A program made the position numbers and the translations under genes. Of a DNA stretch of 64,000 nucleotides, positions 12,201 to 26,800 are shown piece after piece; the stretch's first letter is position 1, and each line of letters begins with the position of its first letter. Below the pieces are notes generated by a model that made no database searches, was not told the DNA's origin, and saw only the letters and a program-made list of their open reading frames with translations. Origin of the DNA: Cristatella mucedo (lineage: Eukaryota; Bryozoa; Phylactolaemata; Cristatellidae); contig WPIO01000068.1 in NCBI GenBank assembly GCA_009760855.2, positions 124,001-188,000 of the forward strand. The letters are read 5' to 3'.

Positions 12201-15200
12201 CATTACATGCAATCTGCAGTTTATTGTAATCGAGTTTATAGCTATATACTCTTCCAAAAGGAGCAGAGAAGTTGAATTTTTAGGCAGCTCTAAGAAATTG
12301 TTTGTTAAATCGTCTTGCAATTTTATAACTTTTTGTTATACTTAGTAAAACATAACATTGTCATTCAAGTATATTGATCTGTCTAACTTTCAAACGGCAG
12401 AAATGAAAAAAGTGTCTTTTGTTTATTTTTTTTATTTAAGTGTCATTTTACCAGGAAGAAAATAGGGAAGTGTCCCACTGGCCAGTAAAATTCATTTTAA
12501 CATAATAGTTTAGCCATTTATTGAAACAAATAGAGCATATATGGTTTATTTAGTATACATCTTAGAAAGATCACCGGTTTAAGGACCTTAGTTCCTACCT
12601 ATTGCCGGAGGATTATTGTGCAATCAGCAGCGTATCTATAGCAGTTGTCATCCACCTTAAATTGTGTGAGCTTGTTCATTTAAAAATTAATTGTACTTAA
12701 AAGCTTTCATCCAACGACATATTCATATATGCATTATTCGCACTAAATACTCAGTTCTCATCAAATATTTATCTCATTTTACGTATATTCATCTTTCTCG
12801 CAACCGCAAATTTTACTAAGAATGCGTTCAGTTGAAAACCAATCCAACAAATGACAAGACGTTTTCGTAAACTGGCATACAAAACATGTGATTTTCATAT
12901 TAGCAATTAAACAAATAATAATATATCCAACATATTTTAAATGTCAAGATATTCAGCATTAATGGAAATAAAAATAGTTAGCAAAGATAAAGCATGTATT
13001 TACTATTACTAGAGCATTTCTGTTATATTATTAAACTAACATTCAAACAAGGTGTCCAAATAGATACAAGAAGAATCCTACAATTTTTTGTAAATTTACT
13101 TCAATTCTTCCTAAATTCCAGAAACAACTGCATTTCAAGAATTATCTTCCAAAAATAAAAGAAAGGAGTGTCAAACTCTTAAAGGAGAAATTTGGAGAGG
13201 ATCTTGTGTAAGTGTATTGCTAATGCTGCGACGTGCGTACTGAAATACAAAGTTGAATTCCTGACATAATAATTAGGTCTGCCTTTAATGATTTTGCTCT
13301 ATTTTTGCGCATTAATGTTACTTTTGTTTAGTTAGTATTTATTACTTCGTTTCCTATTACCAGAAATCAAGCTCTTGCTTGATAATTGGTGAGCCGTAAT
13401 GGCTCACTAGGTAAGGCGGCTGCTTTTCGTGACCTCGGCCCCGAGGTCATGGGTTCGAATCCTGCGGTGGGCGATCCTTTATCGCCACTGCAAGCGGTGG
13501 TGGTAGCCGCTAAGGCTCTTCTGCCGCTATCCCAAGAGAGGCTTATAAATGAGCTAGAATCGATTCATTTATAATCAGAAAAATAGAGAAATTGTGTACA
13601 AGCAGTATCGCTTAACCACTGTTGAAAACCTTCAAAGAAAATATATTCCATCTAACTCTATACTTAATTATATATAATCATATCTTTTCAAGATTTTCCT
13701 ATTGCTTTTTAAATTCATTTTTAATCTCGCAATATAAGAATTATTGCTATCTAAATGAGACATCATCGACATGAAAAACGGATACCCTGAGTTAAATGAT
13801 TCAATGACACTGTAACGTTAGATTGTACGTCAACTATTAGGTAAAGGAAAATACTTGTTCCATTTAATTAGTAGATTAATTAATAATCCATTCCCTGTTA
13901 ACACATTTTCAAATAGCTAGGCCAGCCAAGCATTGCGTATTTCCATTTCTCAAGGAATTATTGGGAGTCTAAATGATTTGATTTCAGGATCTCATATACT
14001 ACTGAATTTACTTTCGCAGGCTCTGGCCGCACCTGTTTAATCCTAGCCACAGCTAAATGGATTGCTAGCCGAACAATTTTTTTAGTGCCGACATTAGTTA
14101 CCTGTTTTGGCGATTTTCCAGTGACTGAACAATGTCGCACTAAATAGGTAATTTTAACAAAATTCATTTCGGATGAAAACAAAATGGCACTTAGCAGCAT
14201 TTTATTGCCGTTACAATGTATAAGGAAGAACGTTAGACTAAAAAGTCCTTATATTGTTTAGCGCATTGTACTTATCCTTACAAAGAGTGTTCACGAGTTA
14301 TTCCCGACATAGAATAACTTGTAAACATTCTCGTATTGCCTGATGAATGGATACTCTTAGCAAGCTCCACAAACTAAAGGCTTTTAGAACATATTCCATT
14401 GCAAAATGGGAGCTATAAATTAATAAAACAGATATGCGAACGTTTACAGATATAATATGATAGGATAAGATGCAGTAATAACTATACAATTAGTTTGTTC
14501 TATATCCAAATTCCGAATAAGTAGTTATCACGGTAAAGCACACCTGTAATTCGTATTTTAAAAGCCTATTTATCGCCCAGCTTTTTTGCCGGTCTATTTC
14601 TGACATACTTGAGAATCATTTGTTGGCATTCCAGCAGGTTTAATTTATAGTGGAATATGGACCTAAAAACGCATAACTATCGAAAGAGAACAAGCGTGCT
14701 TTTCCCAATAGAAGAACAGTTATTTCCCAAACGAATTTACTGGATCTATAAGGCTTTTAGATCACCTACATTTTATTAATTTTGGTTTATGTTGTTTAGC
14801 GTCTAATACTAGATTGAATTTCGTTCAAATTAGCATAATTTCTTTTAACTAAATACTAGAACTACGGAAAAATAGTGCTGAACCCAGCAAAAAGCTTCCA
14901 CATGAATTTATGAATAAGTCCTAGTTCAAGTGCCATGTTATGTAAAACAGCTTTATGGCAGCAATAGTGAAGTGATACAAATGGGTACCGAAAGCCGCTT
15001 AGGCTGTGAGTGCGCTATACAAAACTCTCCTGCGTAACACTCACATGGTCTTTATGACTTTGTGGAGTTACAGACGGAGATACATGACATGACATGACAT
15101 GACATTAAGGCCCATGGAATAGGATATGTCTTCTATGCTGAGGATACTCAGTTGTATTTGTCATTCAGATCGTCGGAACCTGCTGTGGCAACTGAGAAAC

Positions 15201-17865
15201 TGAATGCTTGACTTGCCAATATTCGATCCTGGATGTCACAAAACGTCCTGAAATTAAATGATGATAAAACTGAACTACTGCTCATAGGACACCCTAGACT
15301 TGCGGCTGGATTAAAAGGCTTTGCTCTTCTAATAAGTGATGTTATTGTGGGCTCATCAACACGTGATCGAAATTTAGGTGTCGTTTTTTACTGCTGCCTC
15401 AATTTCAAGAGCTTCCTTCAGAAGTCTGCTTCAACAGCAAGCCATTACATCCGATCGATATCCAAGATTAGCAGCTGTCTCCAACCGTGGCTTGTAAAAG
15501 ATTACCTTGCTCTTTAGTGCTGCCTCGGCTTGATTATTGTAATTCCCTTTTGGCTGGGCTGCCTAAGAAAGCTATTAGGCCCTGCAGCGGACTATGAACA
15601 TGGCTGCAAGACTAGTCTTCAAGTCCCAGTGGTTAAAGCACGTGTCTCCTTTGCTAAAAGAGCTACGATGGTTGCCGGTTGACCAACGGATACAGAGCAA
15701 AGCTCTTACGCTGACCCACAAGGCCTGTCACGGCTGGGCTATTTCGTACCTAGCTGAACTGCTGCATCAGTTTCAGTCTGTTCGCACCCTCATGTCCTGT
15801 GTGTACAATAAATTAGCTGTCCCGTTCATCTGCTTAAAGGCTGTTGGCGACAGAAGCGTTAGCTCTGCATGTCCTAGACTGTGGAAATCGCTTCCACAAT
15901 TCTTAGGCAACGACAACTACTCTCCTGCTGCCGACTATGGCACATCCTTTTCAACGGACTTGAGCTGCTACTTCTATGCTACTCACTACCCCAATCAAGG
16001 TTTTGTCCCTCACTTTTAGGTCCCTTCATTCTATGGTTCCAGCCTATCTGTCAGATATACTACCCCATCAGGCTAAGCATCGTACCACCCGCTTTTCGGA
16101 ATCCCGCAGTCTACAAATACCTCATACAAACCTTAAATCCTTTAGAGACCGTGCATTTAGTTCAAATGCTCCCAAAGCCTGGAACTCCCTCCCGACCTGC
16201 GTCAGAACATCCCCTGATCTGACCACATTTAAAAGGAAGCTAAAAACACACCTATTTAGGACAGCATTTAGTGGGTCTCTGTGATTCGTCCTTGATTTGC
16301 TTATGCGTGCTGACACTGTGCATGCTGCCACTAACCACATTTGCATGCTGACCCTGTGCATGTCACCCCTAACCATATTATTCATTTCGTTTGTTTTTTC
16401 AAGCACGATTTTACTTACCATTCAATTGCATTTCACTTTACAGCAAATGTAAAGCGCCTAGAGAGAGATTAAGTTCTCTGAGGGCTTTATCAAGTGAATT
16501 ATTATTATTATAACTGCTCTTCTGACTCTTCTATGCTTCCCACTTACTCTGTGTTGTTTGAGACGAAGTCTGTTGGCTACCGAATGTGTACCGAAAGCCG
16601 CTTAGGCGGTAAGTGGGCTATACAAAACTCTCCTGCATAACACCCAAGCGTTCTTTATGACTTTGTGGAGTTACAGACGCAGATTCTTTACATTACATTA
16701 CAATGTGATGTCAGATTTGTAAAACGCAAATCAAATACTAGCTGATTTGACAGCCACTTTTTTATAGCTACAGAATAAACTTTACGGCTATTACCGAAGC
16801 TTGCAGCAGCAATATAGGATCGCCCACAGGAGGATTCTAACAGAAGACCTCGGGACAGAGGTCGTGAAAAGCTTCAGCAATACCTAGTTTGCTATCCTGG
16901 CTCATCATAGATATAAATTAACAAACGAAGCATACAGAAACTAATGGGCAAATTCAGTAGGTAAAATATCACACGAAATAGATTTCCCATCTTTCTATAA
17001 TATCTATCATATTTTATTTCTCATAATTATCTTAATTATTTTATTTTTATATCTCTTTATGTTATTGCTTATCACTGCTTTTAGTTGGTTGTGGCGATTT
17101 TTTCACTGTCAGCTAATGATTGCTGACACTGCATTATGCCACAACCGTATGGACCGTGCATATCATCTGTTGCATGCCAAGGTTCGCTCATGCGACCACT
17201 AACAGTTTGTTCTTGCTTCCATGTCAGCATATATCGTCGTGGATATAGATTTTAGTTGTTTAAGGACGATATAAAAATGCGTTTTAATAACTAGTATTGC
17301 TGTTACATGTATCAGCAGTGGCTTTTAATGAGTACTTTTTGCCCCGTATTTGACAATAATGATCGAATCTGAAGAGCATGATCTAAAACTACAGTTTCTT
17401 GTATCATTTTGCATTGTATACACTCGATTACTGATTGCTGGAGACCTCGATATTGACGTTGACAACCATATCAACAGCCACGTCCGCTCATTTCTTGGCT
17501 GTCTGGGGAATTTTTGTTTGGTCCAACACGTTAATCATGACGCAACCGTCAGTGGCCCAATTCTAGCTATCGTGATCACAAAGGATGTCATCCCCACTGA
17601 CCTTGGGTGTACCCACTGACCCTCTCAGATCATTGTTTGGTCTCGTTTACTGTTCCTGCTCCCATTTACGCACAGGGTAATGTCGAACTTGTCAAGCGAC
17701 GCAACTTACAAAGCATTGACATATACATATTTTCGAATTTATGTTTGTGGTGCAGGTCTTCTTCGTCTGCTCAGTTCACAACCGGAGGCTTAAAACGCCA
17801 GGGCTTCTTTTTTCATCCCAAAGCTGAATTCCGGCCATTCGGACCCTAAACATATTTATAAGACA

Positions 17866-17897
<32 letters not shown>

Positions 17898-20800
17898 TCA
17901 CTTGATAAAGCGCCCTCAGAGAACTTAATCTCTCTCTAGGCGCTTTACATTTGCTGTAAATCATTGACTGGCCGACGGTGGGAGGTCTTAGTCCCCAAAT
18001 AAGGTTCAGCAAGGTTCAGCAGAACAGTGTTCAGCCTTCTGTACATCTATGTACTGTACTTACTATGCTCCCAAAGCCTGGAACTCCCTCCCGACCTGCG
18101 TCGGAACATCCCCTGACCTGACCACATTTAAAAGGAACCTAAAAACACACCTATTTAGGACAGCATTTAGTGAGTCCTTGTGATTCGTCCTTGATGTGCT
18201 TATGCGTGCTGACACTGTGCATGCTGCCACTAACCACATTTGCATGCTGACCCTGTGCATGTCGCCCCTAACCATATTATTTATTTTGTTTGTTTTTCAA
18301 GCATGATTTTAATTACCGTTCAATTGCATTTCACTTTACAGCAAATGTAAAGCGCCTAGAGAGAGATTAAGTTCTCTGAGGGCGCTTTATCAAGTGAATT
18401 ATTATTACTATTATTATTACTTAAACAAATTTTGCACGTTCGTGCAAAATAAAGCCCCTCCGACTAAAGCTATTGCGGAATCACAACCAGTGACCTTCCT
18501 TAAAAGGTTTTCCGAGGTTTCTGCATACGTTGTGGCTACCTTAATAAGGTCTAGCAAAAAGAGCTCGTCTTATAGAGACTTTATACCATCATCTCTGTGG
18601 TCTTCACCGGCAGACCAACTTAGCCCTGCCATAGCCGAGGTTTCTGATGCTTCTTTGGGAAAAGGTGTCATCCCCGAGTCTTTCAAATCGGCATTCGTTA
18701 GACCCACACTTAAAAAGCCTGGGTTAGATACAGTGGTTTTTGCAAATTATAGTCCAGTTTCGCATCTTCCTTTCTGGTAAATGACTTTCAAAAAGTTGTT
18801 GCTAAGCAGCTGGTTGAACATATTAAAAAGAATTATATATCAGAAACATTTCAATCAGGGTTCCAGAGGCAGCAATCCACTGATACTGCTCTCCTCCATG
18901 CGGCATTCTACATGACATAAATGCGGTTACGATGACGGGAATGTCACTGCCCTAGCTCTGTTAGATCAGTCAGCAGCCTTCGACGCCATTGATCACGACG
19001 TTCTACTTGAACGATTGAGAATAACGATTGGTCTGGCAAACGAAGCACTGGTGTGGTTTAAATCATACTTGTCTGACCGTGTTCAATCCGTATCGGGTGC
19101 GGCAGTTCTCACACACGAAACGGGTCACCTCTGGAGTCCCTCAAGGGTCTGTACTCAATCCCTTGCTGTTTTCCATTGAAATTTAACCTCTGGGAAAAGT
19201 GATTAAGGCCCATGGTATAGTACATCACTTTTATGCTGAAGCTACTGAGCTGTATTGGTCATTCAAATCGTCGAAAACTGCAGCAGCAACTGAAAAACTG
19301 AATGCTTGCCTTGCCGACCTTCGATCCTGGATAACGGAAAACTTCTTGAAACTACTTAACGATAAAACTGAACGGCTGCCAATAAGACACCCTAAACGTG
19401 AAGGTGGACTAAAAGGCTTTGCTCTTCTTATAGCTGATGCAGTTGTGCAACCATCACCACGTGCTCGAACTTTATGAGTCGTTTTCTACTGCTGCATCAA
19501 TTTTAAAAGCTTCATTCAGAAGATTGCCCTTTTCAACTAACCATCACTTGTTTCTCGAAATTCTCTTTTAGCTGGGCTACCAAAAAAAGTAACAATGCTA
19601 CGACTGAAGACTGTCCATATGGCTGCCAGGCTAGTCTTCAAGTCCCACAGGTTTGAGCACATGTCTCCTTTGCTAAGAGAGCTAGGATGGATGCCAGTTG
19701 AGCAATGGATACAGAGCAAAGTTCTGAAGCTGACCCACAAAGCTTGCACCTGCTTCTCTCTTTCGTATCTAGCTATAATATTATAATAATAATGATGATG
19801 CACCTGATAAAGCGCCCTCAGAGAACTCAATCTCTTTCTAGGCACTTTACGTTTGCTGCAAGGGAATACGAAATTGAATCGTGAGTAATATCATGCTTGA
19901 TAACTTTAGTTGGGATTGAAATGCACAGGATAAGCATGCAAATGTAGTTATTGGCACAGCGATCCAATAAATGCTGTCCGAAATAGGTGTTTTGAAGTTC
20001 TTGTTTAATGTGGTCAAGTCAGGGGATGTTCTGACGCGAATCATGACGGAGTTCCAGGCTTTAGGAGCATGCGAACTAAATGCACGGTATCCAAAGGATT
20101 TGAGGTTTGCATGAGGTAGTTGCAAACTGTTGGATTCCGAAAAGCGGGTGGTACGATGGTTGGACTACTGGGGGAGTAGATCTGACAGGTTGGCTCGAGC
20201 CAAAGGATGGAGTGACCTAAAAGTGAGCGACAAAACCTTGAAGTCAATCCGTTGCTTGACTGGTAGTCACTGCAGGTCAGGGAGAAGTGGTGTGATATGG
20301 CAACTGCGAAGCTCAAGGAATACATGCCAAGCTGCAGAGTTTTGCACAAGCTGTAATTTCCTGGTCAGGACATAAGACAGCAAGCAGCCGAGTTACAGAA
20401 GTCAAGTCGAGATGGCACAAATGTGCGGACATACTTAGAGGTGATATCCTTATCTTTACAAGCCTGAATTGTATCAAGGTTATGTAGCTGAAAGAAGGCA
20501 GCTTTGACTGTGGAGCTGATGTGGTCGTCTAACGAGAGGTCACTTAAGAACACGACACTTAGATTCTCAGCTGATTCAACAGGAGATATGCTGGCGGACG
20601 CAATCTTGAGCATGATCCTTTCCAATTTCTTAATCGCACCGGGTTTGCCAGCAACTAGTAAGATAGTTGCATCATCGTTTAGTTTTATAAAATTTGCTGC
20701 CATCCATGTGGGGATGTCATGAATACTTGCAGCAAAAGGTTTGAGATAATTCGAGGTGCTCGAAGGCTGTGAGAGATCAAAGCAAAGGTACAACTGAGTG

Positions 20801-23800
20801 CCATCCGCATAGAAGTGAAAGCCTAGATTGTGCTTGGCAATCACATCAGTAAGAGGGAGAGTATAAACCGTAAAAAGAACTGGACCTTGCATGGAGCACT
20901 GAGGTACCCCATATTTCAGAGCCACCTTTGGATGATATTTTTTCCGTTCACATCAATACTTCGGAGTCTCCCACTGAGATACGATCTGAACCATTGTAGA
21001 GCAATGCCAGTGATACCCAGGCTAGATGAGAGGAGTTATATAAGAACTTGGTGATCGAAAGCATCAAAAGCTGGCGAAATATCGAGCAAAACAACCATAG
21101 ACACTCTACCTATGTCTGCATTCCTAAGTTGGTCGTTGTACACCCTAAGCAATGCTGACTGTGTGGAGGGAGTGATTAGCTCTAAAACTAGACCGGAACT
21201 TAGTAGCTGAACTACTGCACGTGATTCTGTCTCTTCGAACCCTCAGGCCCTTTGTGGACAATGGCGACAAAAGCTTTCGCTCTGCAGGTCAAAGTCTGTG
21301 GAACTCGATTCCGCAATTATTATGCAACGTTAACTGCTCTCCTGCTGCCGACTATCGCTTATTTTTTTTAGCGGTCTGTAGCCGCTACTTTCATGTTGCT
21401 CACTAAATCAACTGCTCTCATAGCTCTGCTATGCTTACCACTTTTTTTTGTAGCGTGACACGAATTCTGTTTGATGCTAAATTTGTACCAAAGCCGCTTA
21501 GGCTGTGAGGGGGCTATACTAAACTCATCTGCTTTACACCCACATAGTCTTTATTATTTTATGGAGCTACAGACGGGGCTAAATTACATATTTGAAAGCG
21601 AGACATTAAAAAGACCCGTTGTAAGTGTGAGGCATGGTAAATTAAAAGAAAACAGAAATGATAGTGGTGCCAGAGCAATATGGTCGAATAGGTGTCGTTG
21701 AGCTTACATGAAGTGGGCTATAAACCAAATAGAGATTGTTGGTTCCAAACCATATTTTTAGCAAAAAACGATTGCGAATGAATTTATAGTATGTTGAAAT
21801 GTAAGCTACTGCTTTGATTTTTGGGCCAGATGAACCATTAGCTTGATAACTCCTCACTACAAAATTAAATTTTCGTACATATTAAGAATGACAACGTCCT
21901 CTTATTGTGCTAAAAACAAAAATTGAACTGGTGAACACTAGTGACAGAAATGTGAGACATAAAATTGAATGAAGTGCTGTTAAAATGTGTGCATAGCTGT
22001 TTGGTAGTGAGTATAAGCAGCCAGAAAAGGAATAAACTGGCTACATTGTCTTTCAACTCTGTATTGGTAAGCTTCTTACTGCTTGCCCGTAGCCGGAGTT
22101 GCTCGTAACATCTGCAGAACTTTAGATGAATAAATAACATGTAGCTTATTTATTAACGTCTTGACCAGATTCCTTGCTAGTTAGTATCCCAACATTTGCA
22201 CTTAGCTTTGCAGCATTATAGCCTTCCAGGGATAACTAAGTCATTACATGACTGTATTTAGCATCATTTAATTCCAAGGAAAGATTCAGGCTCTACTATG
22301 CCTTTATTTAGAATCAAGATTGTTTGCTTCTGTTCTAAAATTTGAATAATGGGTAAAGCATATCTAATCTTTACTCACCTGGGAATTGTATATGTATTTA
22401 CGAATATACAGATTGAATTTAGCTGCAGGTGTGTAGATATAATGTGACTTTCAGGAAATCTGATGCTAATACACCACATGCTTCAACCGGAAGTAAAAAT
22501 GAGATCGAGCACGAAATATGTTATTACTGCTCACAAATTGTGGACTCTGGTGGCTTTTATATAGCCACACTGCAAAGGTAATGTTTCAGAAGCTTCACGT
22601 TGCAAAATACATTCAAATTAGCCGCATCATTCAATATACTAACAATTTATCTCAATTAAGCATTGGCGTCTATTCTAATTAATGTTTTACAGTCTTAATC
22701 CTGTTAAAACAACAATATTTTGAATATGAGATGTATAATATACATTTTTAATAATTATTGGAAAACTTAGTTGAGCTATTTAAGTACTCTCTCAATTATC
22801 ATATAACGTTGTATGTCATGTATGTATGTCATTTTGATAAGAGCCTAAGATAACTTTATCTTTATTAAGGCACTTCAGGTATGCCACGAGGCTGGAGCCT
22901 ACGACCGTGGTCGGGCTAGTACCTTAACCACTGGGCCGAACCAGCCCGGCTTACCTAATATCACTTTCTTTGATTATTGAACCGAAATTTACTCCCATCA
23001 ATTGATACTATTCACTGATTTATCAATATATCTGCAGCTCTATGTAATTTAACCTGCATCAGTTAAAAAGAATTATATTTTCCTGGTCGTGGAAAAGTTG
23101 CTGGCTAGTAATTAATTCAGTCAAATAGATTATTTAAGCTGATATAAAAACATGAAAAACACTATAAAGTTAGACCTGATAAAAGCTTACAGTCAAGCAT
23201 ATACGTGTTTATACAGTTTACAGAGAACTCATTCTACAAGAAATTGCTTAAAATGGTTATATATTTACGGCAGGTAAAGGTAATTACAATACTAATTTGT
23301 GTTTACTACTTAATAAAGACTTAGTTTAAACTAGCAAATTGAACTTGGGTTTCAATTTCTATTTTCGACTTATAGCAACCATTCGAACAAGTTTAATAAA
23401 TACGGCATAATTATAATTCTTTATTCAGATAGCACCCTCACTGAAAATAATTTTTCCGGTCACAATCCTAATGATGTAATTAAAGCATGGCTATAATTAA
23501 AGTGCTATGGATATAAATGTGAACACGTGTCGGATTGTTTAAAATAACATAAACAACCTCAACTCACATCAGCACTCATAGGATAAAACACAACGACCTA
23601 TCAAATTCTGCATGGAACTTCTGCTTTCGGCTGGATTTAAATTCGGTCAAATCATGTGTTTCGTGCTGTTAAGGTCATTTTGTGACCGGCGCACCATATG
23701 CCCACAGATCCATCATACCTGGATGCACAGAGGGCACGGAGGTAGGTGAGCCTCGCCTATATTCCCAATTTAACGTCAATCGGCCTAGTATAGGCGAAGC

Positions 23801-26800
23801 TGTAGACTTGATGAGTAACAGAGTACCAATGTTGGGAAAGCGCCATGATGGCAACTGTATGGGCATGTAGGTGATGAAAAAAAAACTACATTACTGCGTG
23901 TTTTATCATGTACCTTTAAAGCACATATTTACGATTGCGTATTTCAAATTTCACGTTGATCGGGTCACTATTAGCTTACCTGCGATATTTGTACGATAGG
24001 TAAGTGAAAGAATGACAACGGCTTAGCCTGACATATACAGCCAGTTTTTGATCAAAATAAGTCTACCTATTGAGGTCCGATATGCATGAGAGAAGACTAT
24101 AATGATGTGTAACCAAAATTAATCATATATTTTAAAGTTTTAAGGTGATCGGATTATATTTTAGGAAATATGACAATAGGGATAGCAGGCATTTGACAGC
24201 AGTTTACAGGTAACCATGAGAACCCCAAGCTATAAATAAGCGACAGCACTAGCAAACGCTATATACCCCACAAACAGTTCCATAAATAGATACATAGGTA
24301 TCTTAGGAAAATTTCAACCTAACAAGACTCGTTTATAGCACAAGCGGAACATATCTACAATAGGACTCATACTACCTGAAGTCAAACCATTCTACAGTTG
24401 GGCGGCACACCTGCATTAACCAATACGACATAAATGAGAACTTGAAATCACTTCCATTTCCTTGAATATAAATGTATCAACATTTTCAGACTGACGTCCA
24501 TTAAACGAAGGGCTAGTTCCATCCAAGTCACCCTGCTGACAAGCCGGCGAACAAAGGACCACTCTCCACCATAGCCTCGAGCATTATGGCCACAACATGA
24601 AACAGATTGGCTGTCCCAAGATTCATGTGATGCTTTGGTAATGGACTCCCTAGTTAATGCGGTCCCGGCAGCAGTAAATTCTCAAAATAATAACCCTAAT
24701 GATAGTCTACATGCCGAACAATGTTCACTTCCGGTTTGTGAGCCGATGTAGGCACACTAATGTAAACATGTTTCGGCCAAGTAAATACTGAGTGGGCCGG
24801 TTTCTGTTGTGTGGGGTGAGGGCAAATGCTGGGCTAAGCTCCAGCTAGTCGGGTATGCAATTTTATGATCTTGTTATACTACCATTCGGACGTTTGGTCT
24901 CTAAGGAGCGTGTCATTTTTTGGAAAATGTAACGTTATATAAATTTTGAAAGTGATTTTTGCATGTCCATTTAGGGCGAAGTAGCTTGTATTTGCTGATT
25001 TCATTACAAAGCCGCATTTAAGGCACTGCTATTTTTCTAAGAAAAGAATGCTTGTGCTTGTGCATGCTGACACTGCATGCTGCCACTAACCACATTTGCA
25101 TGCTGACCCGGTGCATGTCACCCCTAACCATGTTATTCATTTTTTGTGTGTTTCAAGCACGATATTACTCACCTTTCACATGCATTTCTCTTGGCAGCAA
25201 ATGTAAAGCACCTATAAAGAGATTGAGTTATGTGAGGGCGCTTTATCAAGTGCATTATTCTAATTATAATTATTATTATTATTATTTTGTTGAGCTCGAC
25301 AGAATTACTTCCGGTTTAAATGGGCCTTACGTAATAGTTTGATTGACCATGTTCAAGTCATCTGAAAACTTCATAAATTTAAGTTTGCATTTATAGCTAG
25401 TTTGTCTTTTAATTTGCAAATTTAAAAAATGACCATTTTGAGGACTTGCCTCCGACTCTTTGATCTGGCATATTTTGTGGAAAAAGAAGTTAGAGAAATG
25501 ATGGTTACGATTGTGGCATGGTGTTTAAGATTATGGCTGTAAGTATTTACTCGCTAGGGTGCTAACCTGTTCGTGATTAATAGTAATAATACTAATGCAC
25601 TTGATAAACCTCCCTCAGAGAACTCAATCTCTTTCTAGGCGCTTAACATTTGCTTCAAAGAGACAAAATTAACTGTTCGTTTTCTTTAGCATTTTTGGAT
25701 CACCTATTCATGATCGATAATATTTGCATGGAAAAGAATCGGCCTTTAATAATTAGTCCTCGCTTTCCTGCTAACATGGAAAGAGTTCCGATTATGTATA
25801 TGCTTTCTTAATTATGCAGCTGCTTAAATAGCTAGCACAACAAATGGTACAAAAGCTTCAATCAGAAGACTGTCTCTACAGCCAGCCATCACATCCGATC
25901 CCTGTCCAAGAGCTGTCTCCCACAGTGGCTTGTAAAACATTTAACCAGCTCTCTAGTTCTGTCTCGGCTAGATTATTGTAATTCCCTTTTGGCTGGCTGC
26001 CAAAGAAAGCTGTTATACCACTACAGCGGACGATAAATATGACTGCAAGGCTGGTCTTCAAGTCCCTGCGGTTTGAGCACGTGTCTCCTTTGCTGAAGGA
26101 ACTAAGATGGTTGCTGGTTGAGCAAAGGATACAGAGCAAAGTTCTTACGTTGACCCACAAGGCTCGCCACGGCTTGGCTCCTTCATACCTAGCTGAGCTG
26201 CTGCATCAGTTTCAGCCTGTTCGAGCCCTCAGGTCCTATGTGGACAATAAATTAGCTGTCCCATTCCTCTGCTGAAAGACAGCTGGCGACAGAAGCATTA
26301 GATCTGCAGGTCCTAGACTGTGGAACTCGCTTCGACAAATCTTAAGCAAAGATAACTACTCTCCTACTGCCGACTATGGCACATTCTTTTCAGCAGTCCT
26401 GAGCTGCTACTTTTATGCTACTCACTACCTCAACTGCTCTCCTAACTCAGCTATGCTTCCCACTTTCTCTTTGCTGCGTGAGACGAAGTCTGTTGGCTAC
26501 CGAATGCGTACCGAAAGCTGCTTAGGCTGTGAGTGCGATATACAGAACTCTCCTGTGTAACACCCACATGGTCTTTATGACTTTGTGGAGTTACAGACGG
26601 AGATACATTACAATACATACACGACCAGCATAGCTGAGGGAGGCAGTGAGTTTATTCGGAAGTCCTGAAGGTTTAGCAGAATTTGGTTGTAGTGTCCTGC
26701 CGGTTAGGTCAGATCAAAATCAGGGTATAGCAACAGAGGTGAAAACTTTTTTTCTTATGGACCTCATCAGTGCCTAGGTTATCTAGATTTTGTCTAACTC

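Noticed and set aside
13388-13470. Possible functional tRNA gene
   Set aside because: The B box is perfect, but no acceptor-stem partner or full cloverleaf follows and the sequence is a member of a dispersed family with a shared non-tRNA body.
23675-23870. Two fully overlapping opposed frames of about 62 codons
   Set aside because: Neither shows a motif, and mutual overlap on opposite strands is common by chance; kept only as an unassigned stretch.
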